Shown piece by piece: positions 59,410-64,000 of a stretch of 64,000 bases of DNA (its first letter is position 1; the number at the start of each line of letters is the position of its first letter). Both the position numbers and the translations under genes were made by a program. The notes under the pieces were generated by a model. That model was not told the DNA's origin. It saw nothing but the letters and a program-made list of their open reading frames with translations, and did no database searches. The stretch comes from Uruburuella suis (GTDB lineage: Bacteria; Pseudomonadota; Gammaproteobacteria; Burkholderiales; Neisseriaceae): NCBI RefSeq assembly GCF_004341385.1, contig NZ_SLXE01000002.1, forward strand, positions 1-64,000, read 5' to 3'.

Positions 59410-59442
59410 TTTTTCCTGCTGTGATTAATTGAGATAAAGCAT

Positions 59443-60060
59443 TCAGACGGCCTCTTGCGCGGGAAACAAAGCCGCAAAAGCCCAATCGATGCGCCGGGCA
59501 ATGGCCGCATCGCTCACGATTTCGCCAATATGATGGCTCATCGCCGCCGGCAGCACGCCCATTTCATCAAAGCGTGTGCCCAATGCCATCGGCGCCAGCA
59601 CCGCTCCGCTCAAATACGACAAACGCTGCACCTGCTCGGCCGGGCTGCTTTGCCCCGGGCAGGCTTCGAGCAAAGCTTGCAGGCGCTCAAACGTTAGCTC
59701 GAAATTGCGGCGCATAAAAGCATTCACCACTTCCACCCCATCGGCGCTGTCGGCATAAGCGCGGTGCACCCAGGCCAAATTGTCGCGGAAACATGTTGCC
59801 AGCAGCCACACCGCATGGCGCAATTGCGCCACCGCATCGCCCTTTGCTGCGGCATCGAAATCCAGCAAACCAAACGAGCGCTCGTGATGGCTTTGCAATA
59901 CCTCGCCCACAAACGCATCTTTATCGGCAAACAAATGGTGAAACATGCCCGCGCTCAAGCCCGCTTCTGCGGCCAACATGCGCACAGAAAGCTTGCGGTA
60001 GCCGTGCTGCGGATAAAGCTTGAAACCGGCGGCAATAAATTGGGAACGTGTGTCCGACAT
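59443..60060 (-). CDS. TetR-family transcriptional regulator of the efflux locus
   Basis: A 205-residue repressor with the N-terminal TetR HTH (FIAAGFKLYPQHGYRKLSVR, then AGLSAGMFHHLFADKDAFV) and a helical ligand-binding C-terminal domain. It is first in a likely tetR-hlyD operon. Directly upstream is a perfect inverted repeat overlapping the -10 box, the expected self-repression site. The start at 60060 is chosen because the extension to 60126 runs through the operator and the DUS. Confidence 0.9.
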   Translation of the reverse strand: MSDTRSQFIAAGFKLYPQHGYRKLSVRMLAAEAGLSAGMFHHLFADKDAFVGEVLQSHHERSFGLLDFDAAAKGDAVAQLRHAVWLLATCFRDNLAWVHRAYADSADGVEVVNAFMRRNFELTFERLQALLEACPGQSSPAEQVQRLSYLSGAVLAPMALGTRFDEMGVLPAAMSHHIGEIVSDAAIARRIDWAFAALFPAQEAV

Positions 60061-60081
60061 GGTGTAAGGCCGTCTGAAAAG

Positions 60082-60101
60082 TATTGGACAGGTGTCCAAT
60101 A
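60082..60101. promoter_or_regulatory. Operator of the TetR-family regulator
   Basis: TATTGGACA GG TGTCCAATA has perfect 9-bp arms with a two-base centre. It lies 21 bp upstream of the tetR start and overlaps the -10 box. The size and position are typical of TetR-family operators. Confidence 0.75.
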
Positions 60102-60126
60102 TACTGAAGTTTGGTTTGAATAACAA
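60098..60126 (-). promoter_or_regulatory. Promoter of the tetR-hlyD unit
   Basis: On the minus strand TTGTTA (60126-60121) and TATATT (60103-60098) are separated by 17 bp. The -10 box and start point are covered by the palindrome at 60082-60101. Confidence 0.6.
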
Positions 60127-60239
60127 GCATGCGTGGCAAAACTCAGCTTAAAAAGCGATACCGGATTGAAAAACAATCTGGAAATCATCAAAATGCCGCT
60201 GCCAAAACCATTCACAGCAACGGCTGATACTGATTTATT

Positions 60240-60388
60240 GATTCGGCAATTAAATATTGAACATTTTCAGATGCCGGCAAACAAGCCTTTGGCTTGTTGC
60301 CCTCTCCCTAGCCCTCTCCCACGGGAGAGGGAACAGGTTTCTGCTGCGGGTAAGAGGATATGAATATTCAATAATCAATTGCCGCATC
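60240..60388. repeat. Repeat F: 149-bp element with inverted ends and a GC-rich hairpin
   Basis: Left end GATTCGGCAATTAAATATTG and the inverse at the right (CAATAATCAATTGCCGCATC) match at most positions. Inside, CCCTCTCCC occurs twice and GGGAGAGGG once (60300-60331), beside a CAAGCC/GGCTTG hairpin. It lies in the 816-bp gap between tetR and pilX, which otherwise holds repeat A copy 5, a decayed family D end near 60620 and a DUS pair at 60657-60688, and no gene. Confidence 0.55.
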
Positions 60389-60433
60389 TATAAAAAAACT
60401 TCTTATAAAGTAAAAGAAAACCAAATGCTTATT

Positions 60434-60576
60434 TATAATGCATTGGCGCATTTGACCGGCAGGTTGGGTTGAAAACCCAACAAGCCACAGGCCGTCTTAA
60501 ACCTTGGGGGTTTAGCAACCTAACCTACTCCGTTATAAAGCGTGATTTTGTATCGATTTTTCTTGCATTCCACTAT
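60434..60576. repeat. Repeat family A, copy 5 (degenerate)
   Basis: AGGTTGGGTTGAAAACCCAAC, a decayed DUS (GGCCGTCTTAA), a TTTAGCAACCTAACCTAC segment and the right end TTTTTCTTGCATTCCACTAT are present. The left end is decayed (TATAATGCAT). Confidence 0.65.
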
Positions 60577-60803
60577 CGTTAACTCAAGCTGCGCCGACAA
60601 CGCCACAACACCCTTATTCTGTAAGATTATCTTTTTGAATAGGGATAAAACGTGCAGGCCGTCTGAAGTTTTGGTGTTCAGACGGCCTGTTTGGTTTTGG
60701 GTGTTGGCACAAGTTTCATGCGCACAATCACGCCGCCTTTGGGCGGCGCGCCTGCCTACTGTCCGTGTTTTTCATGCAAGCCCTTGTTTTTCCATGCAAT
60801 AAC

Positions 60804-60841
60804 AAAGGCCGTCTGAAAGATGAATCTTTCAGACGGCCTTT
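60804..60841 (-). terminator. DUS-pair terminator of the pil minor-pilin operon
   Basis: Perfect 18-bp arms (AAAGGCCGTCTGAAAGAT and its inverse) enclose two bases, 36 bp past the pilX stop. The position on the minus strand marks the end of pilHIJKX. Confidence 0.75.
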
Positions 60842-60876
60842 TGGGCACTTTCTCTGTATATCGGCTGAGCGCCGCT

Positions 60877-61335
60877 TCACACCTTTTTGCAGTCGCTGCC
60901 GGGCGTGGCTCGCTCTTTGGCGGCGTCTTCAGCCGCTTTTTTATTGCTGCATTGATAGGTGCTGCCGGCGCTGTCGACCAGCAGGGCTTTTGTGTGCTGC
61001 TCGTTTGTCGGCAAGGCCAGCAGATAGTAAAACGTGCTGTTTTTATCCGGGCGCGCTAGGCTGATTTCGTAATGATCGCTAACGGTTTTATCGGCCGCGC
61101 CGGTGAAATTTTTGATTTTGGTGTCGAGATCGGCTTGCGTGAGCTTGGGATTTTTCACGCGCTCGGTTTTAATCTGCATATTGATTTTCAGCAATTCCGC
61201 CCGCGCGTTGGCCAAATGGCCACGTTCTACATAGGCCAGATAAGAGGGCACGGCAATCACGCTCAATATGCCCAAAATGGCAATGGCTATCATCACTTCG
61301 GCGAGCGTGAAGCCTTGCTGGTTTCGCTGCTGCAT
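60877..61335 (-). CDS. pilX: Minor type IV pilin PilX (PilL-like)
   Basis: A 152-residue prepilin with an 8-residue leader cut before Phe (QQG/FTLAE; Glu5 present), a hydrophobic N-terminal helix and a short C-terminal domain with two Cys (YQC...SDC) that may form a disulfide loop. In meningococci PilX supports bacterial aggregation and adhesion. Position at the end of pilHIJK supports the call; the globular domain is diverged, so a PilL-like variant is possible. Confidence 0.85.
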   Translation of the reverse strand: MQQRNQQGFTLAEVMIAIAILGILSVIAVPSYLAYVERGHLANARAELLKINMQIKTERVKNPKLTQADLDTKIKNFTGAADKTVSDHYEISLARPDKNSTFYYLLALPTNEQHTKALLVDSAGSTYQCSNKKAAEDAAKERATPGSDCKKV

Positions 61336-61344
61336 GCTGTTCCC

Positions 61345-61926
61345 TCAGTTATCCGATGCCTGCACATACGATTGCACCGTTACCACGGTATTGGCATTTT
61401 TACCCCACGCACGGGCAGTAACGCGGTAGATGCTGGTGTTGGTGGCGGCGGTGTGGTTGATAAATTCAATGATATAACGGGGCGCTTTGGCGGTGCCGGG
61501 CACCGCAAACGTGCGTCCGCTGTTTTCCAGGCAAGAGCCATTGGTGCACGAAGTGCGCTCCCATGCGGCGATGGCGCTGCCTTCCCCCGTGATGGTTATC
61601 GTGCCTTGGGGTGTGTCTTTAATAGTATTAGGGGTGGGAGCTTTGTCTGCCGCTGCCGCGCACAGGCCGCCTGCGCAATTGCTGGCAAAGGTGGGGTCTT
61701 TCAGTGTGCTGATGTCGCCTTCACCCTGCCGCAAAGCGGCTTCGGCCGTGGCCATGGCCATTTTGCGGTCGGCATCGTTGCTGCCGATGCGCATTTCAGT
61801 GTTGTACGATTGCGTGGCTGCCACCACCAAAAAGGCAATCACAATCATCATAATCAGCACGATAAAAAAGGCAAAGCCGCCTTGCTCGCGGCGCGGGGCG
61901 CGGCTTAAATGGAGCGGTCGGCGCAT
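61345..61926 (-). CDS. pilK: Minor pilin assembly protein PilK
   Basis: A 193-residue protein with a 17-residue leader (REQGG/FAFF) and hydrophobic N-helix that lacks Glu5, as in PilK and other GspK-like minor pilins. A SYNTEMRIGSNDADRKMAMATAE segment then opens a PilX_N-type domain, followed by a variable C-terminus. It overlaps pilJ by 22 bp and is 9 bp before pilX, so translation is coupled. It works with PilH, PilI and PilJ in the pilus-tip initiation complex. Confidence 0.88.
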   Translation of the reverse strand: MRRPLHLSRAPRREQGGFAFFIVLIMMIVIAFLVVAATQSYNTEMRIGSNDADRKMAMATAEAALRQGEGDISTLKDPTFASNCAGGLCAAAADKAPTPNTIKDTPQGTITITGEGSAIAAWERTSCTNGSCLENSGRTFAVPGTAKAPRYIIEFINHTAATNTSIYRVTARAWGKNANTVVTVQSYVQASDN

Positions 61927-62960
61927 GTGTTTCCTCCGCGTAAGGTTGCTTCAATATTGTAAACATAAACATTGCCCGCATCGGTGCGCGAGGCAGCGCT
62001 TTCCATATCTTTACCCTGCGCGGCCAAAGTGTTGCCATTGAGCGTGATGCGGATCAAGGCCGGCGTGGGCGGGTTTTGCTTGTCGTCCAAGGCATTGGTA
62101 AAGGTGAAGGTTTCGCGGCTGACATCAGAGGCGGCTGCGCCGGAAGGGGCGCAATTGTTCACATAGCCGTAGGAAATATTCATGGCGGTGATGCCGGGCA
62201 GCAGCAATTGCGGGCTTTGCCAGTTGTTGTCATCGCCCAGCTGAATGCGGTAAAGCCCTTGCTCGCCGGCGGTGGTGGTGCCGATCACATAGGCGTTGAC
62301 CGCATAGCGCAAAATGCTCATTTCAGCCACCACATGGCCTGTGTTCAAAGCGGGGTTGATGTTGTTGATGGTTACGCCTGTGCCGCTGCGGGTGGCGGTG
62401 AATGAAGTGGGCCGGTCGATCACATTGCAGCTGCTGACCACCAAAGGCATTTTGCTGCTGATGTTTTGCAAAGGGTCGTCAGCCGGCATCTGCATGGTCA
62501 TGGTGCCGTTGTTATTGCCTGTGATGGAAGCCGAACCGATGCCGTATTGAAACACCAGCGCATCACCGCTGGCGGTGAATCCTGTCACATTAAAGGTGGA
62601 GCCGGCAAAGCTTTTCACCGGCACAAGGCCTGTGGTTTGCCCTGCTGCGATCAAATTACGGGGGGTGTTCGATGAAGCGCTGCCATCGCTGCCTACAGTG
62701 GCCGGCTCTTTATTGGCCATATTGAAGCAGCCGAAGCTGCCTGCCATGCGCGCATCGCGCACAATCAGGTTGGCGGCGTTGCGCATGTCTTGCTGCACGC
62801 CCAAGCGGCCGAGCGCCACATCGTTGATTTTGCGCGCGGCAAAATAGCCCGAGCCGATGGCAATCAGCACAATCATGCTCAACACGCTGGCCACCAGAAA
62901 CTCAATCAGGCTGAAGCCGGCGCTGTGCTTTTTGGAATATTTTTGTTGTGATCGATTCAT
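61905..62960 (-). CDS. pilJ: Minor pilin PilJ (PilW-like)
   Basis: A 351-residue prepilin-like protein with leader KKHSAG/FSLIEF (cleavage after residue 15), the hydrophobic helix and a PilW-type domain (QQDMRNAANLIVRDARMAGS). It corresponds to PilW of Pseudomonas. It overlaps pilI by 4 bp and pilK by 22 bp. Confidence 0.9.
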   Translation of the reverse strand: MNRSQQKYSKKHSAGFSLIEFLVASVLSMIVLIAIGSGYFAARKINDVALGRLGVQQDMRNAANLIVRDARMAGSFGCFNMANKEPATVGSDGSASSNTPRNLIAAGQTTGLVPVKSFAGSTFNVTGFTASGDALVFQYGIGSASITGNNNGTMTMQMPADDPLQNISSKMPLVVSSCNVIDRPTSFTATRSGTGVTINNINPALNTGHVVAEMSILRYAVNAYVIGTTTAGEQGLYRIQLGDDNNWQSPQLLLPGITAMNISYGYVNNCAPSGAAASDVSRETFTFTNALDDKQNPPTPALIRITLNGNTLAAQGKDMESAASRTDAGNVYVYNIEATLRGGNTCADRSI

Positions 62961-63616
62961 TCTGTTACCTGCGCCTGATAGGTATAAACGATATAGTCGC
63001 CGTCTGCATTCACAGCGGTTAAGGCATCGCCGCCTTCTTTTTCCACCAGCCAGGCCACTTTGATATAAGTAGGCGCATTATTGCCGCTGGTGCAGTTGGC
63101 TTCCATTTTGCCGCCTTTGATCACAGGCGCTTTGCCGGAGGTATCGCGGCAAATGATGAAATGCACCGGAATGCCGCCCAAGCCGTGCCACAACTCATTA
63201 GAAAATTGAGCCTTCTGCTTATTGGCCAAATCTCTTTTGGAAATGGCACCTTGGTTGACGTATTTGATTTCACCTTCGTCTTTTTCGATTTTTTTCGAGC
63301 TTGAGGTGACATAGTCAGGATAAGATTTTAGCGTCCAACCACTCTCTACACCGCTGGCGGTGGCGGATGAAAGCCTGGGGTTGATGAGCATGCCTTCGAT
63401 CAGGTTTTGCGCCGCCTGCGCCACGATGGTTTGCTGCTCGGCTTCGCGCACGCCGGATACGGTTTTGAGCTGGGTGGCCAGCAAGGCCAGCACACCCAAG
63501 GTTAAGATAATGATAGACACCAACACTTCCAGCAAAGTCATGCCTTGCTGCGCGTGCGTGCTTTTCAGACGGCCTCGGCCATCGATGCAAAAGGAATTGA
63601 AAATGCTCGGCTGCAT
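62957..63616 (-). CDS. pilI: Minor pilin PilI (PilV-like)
   Basis: A 219-residue prepilin with an unusually long 25-residue leader before the cleavage site (HAQQG/MTLLEV), then the hydrophobic helix ending LALLATQLKTV and a PilV-type domain. Part of the leader (GRLKS) is encoded by a DUS. AAGGAGAA precedes the start at 63616. It lies 1 bp after pilH and overlaps pilJ by 4 bp. Confidence 0.88.
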   Translation of the reverse strand: MQPSIFNSFCIDGRGRLKSTHAQQGMTLLEVLVSIIILTLGVLALLATQLKTVSGVREAEQQTIVAQAAQNLIEGMLINPRLSSATASGVESGWTLKSYPDYVTSSSKKIEKDEGEIKYVNQGAISKRDLANKQKAQFSNELWHGLGGIPVHFIICRDTSGKAPVIKGGKMEANCTSGNNAPTYIKVAWLVEKEGGDALTAVNADGDYIVYTYQAQVTE

Positions 63617-63617
63617 A

Positions 63618-64000
63618 TTATTTCTCCTTGGCCGGCTCGGCACAGGCGGTGCGTTTTTCATCTTTTTTCAGGCAAAAGCTCACCCTGCCGCCGCTGTCGA
63701 TTAAGAGCGTGCTGGAGCGGGCTTGTTTGGCTTCATCGGTGTCGGCCTTGGCATCGGTCATAAAAATGCGCACGCTGCCCGAGGCCGGGCTCAGATTATT
63801 GAGGCCGGGGCTCGTGCCGTAGCCGAAGGTGCCGTTGGGCAGAAAACCCCACACATGCTGGTTGCCGCGGCTGCCGGTGAGCGGCACGGTGCTGGCTTGG
63901 TAGGTGATGGCGGTGTGGGCTGGGTTGTTGATAATCACGGCGCGCAAGGCGATATCGGTCTTGCGGGTGTACTCACCATCTTTATTGATATCTGCAAAAG
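63618..64000 (-). CDS. pilH: Minor pilin PilH (FimT/GspH-like), C-terminal part, truncated by window edge
   Basis: The frame is open to the window end and reads FADINKDGEYTRKTDIALRA to a stop at 63618, about 127 residues. The C-terminal half of GspH/FimT-type pseudopilins ends with a strand-rich region like STLLIDSGGRVSFCL. The upstream part with the prepilin leader lies outside the window. Together with pilI, pilJ, pilK and pilX it completes the Neisseria minor-pilin operon order. Confidence 0.82.
   Translation of the reverse strand, partial: FADINKDGEYTRKTDIALRAVIINNPAHTAITYQASTVPLTGSRGNQHVWGFLPNGTFGYGTSPGLNNLSPASGSVRIFMTDAKADTDEAKQARSSTLLIDSGGRVSFCLKKDEKRTACAEPAKEK

Overview
The window is a chromosomal stretch of a Neisseriaceae bacterium, most likely Neisseria or a close relative. 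The main evidence is the density of the DNA uptake sequence (DUS) in its AG dialect, AGGCCGTCTGAA, often as inverted pairs that close transcription units. Supporting evidence is the rpsF-priB-rpsR-rplI operon, the pilHIJKX minor pilin order, and Correia-like small repeats. The species cannot be fixed from the sequence alone.

Layout. 1-441: remnant of an IS5-like transposase, then a MITE-like repeat whose left end is expanded into five 16-bp tandem units. 442-9273: housekeeping genes cysN, thiD, pdxH, hemA, ybaB, dnaX (with a strong programmed -1 frameshift signal) and mltB. 9471-10864: ribosomal/primosomal operon rpsF-priB-rpsR-rplI. 11195-18398: an MscS-type channel overlapping nudB, a TA-flanked MITE, an acyltransferase, pcnB, DUF3460, an O-methyltransferase, a CpoB-like lipoprotein and purE. 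18598-24911: two identical tRNA-Leu(CAG) genes, rnr, folB, plsY, a patatin-like lipoprotein and an XRE regulator. 25197-32556: malic enzyme, an AEC transporter, an FUSC-domain protein and mfd. 32933-43828: a solute-binding lipoprotein, agmatine deiminase, tpx, a DUF4230 protein, gltBD and an AI-2E family transporter.

44432-47022 is the most interesting segment. It is a compact four-gene unit with two small secreted, repetitive, beta-solenoid-like proteins, a CsgG/HfaB-type lipoprotein (the family of curli and holdfast-anchor secretion pores) and a periplasmic coiled-coil protein. No csgA, csgB, csgD, csgE or csgF is recognisable. I read it as an uncharacterised CsgG-dependent export and surface-fibre or adhesin system.

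47164-60060: miaA, an RDD protein, and a drug-efflux locus split by repeats: TetR with a visible operator, an HlyD-type adaptor, an RbbA-like ABC protein, an ABC permease and a NodT-type outer-membrane lipoprotein. The RbbA-like gene carries an in-frame linker made of paired DUS (five 84-bp repeats plus two further pairs). Between the two halves lie a small membrane protein, an unknown lipoprotein, a broken Rossmann-fold gene, an O-methyltransferase and several nested small repeats. 60877-64000: minor pilin operon pilX-K-J-I-H read on the minus strand, with pilH cut by the window edge.

At least six small repeat families occupy the intergenic space (called A-F here for reference only). DUS are used as terminators, sit inside repeat family A, and encode protein leaders and linkers.
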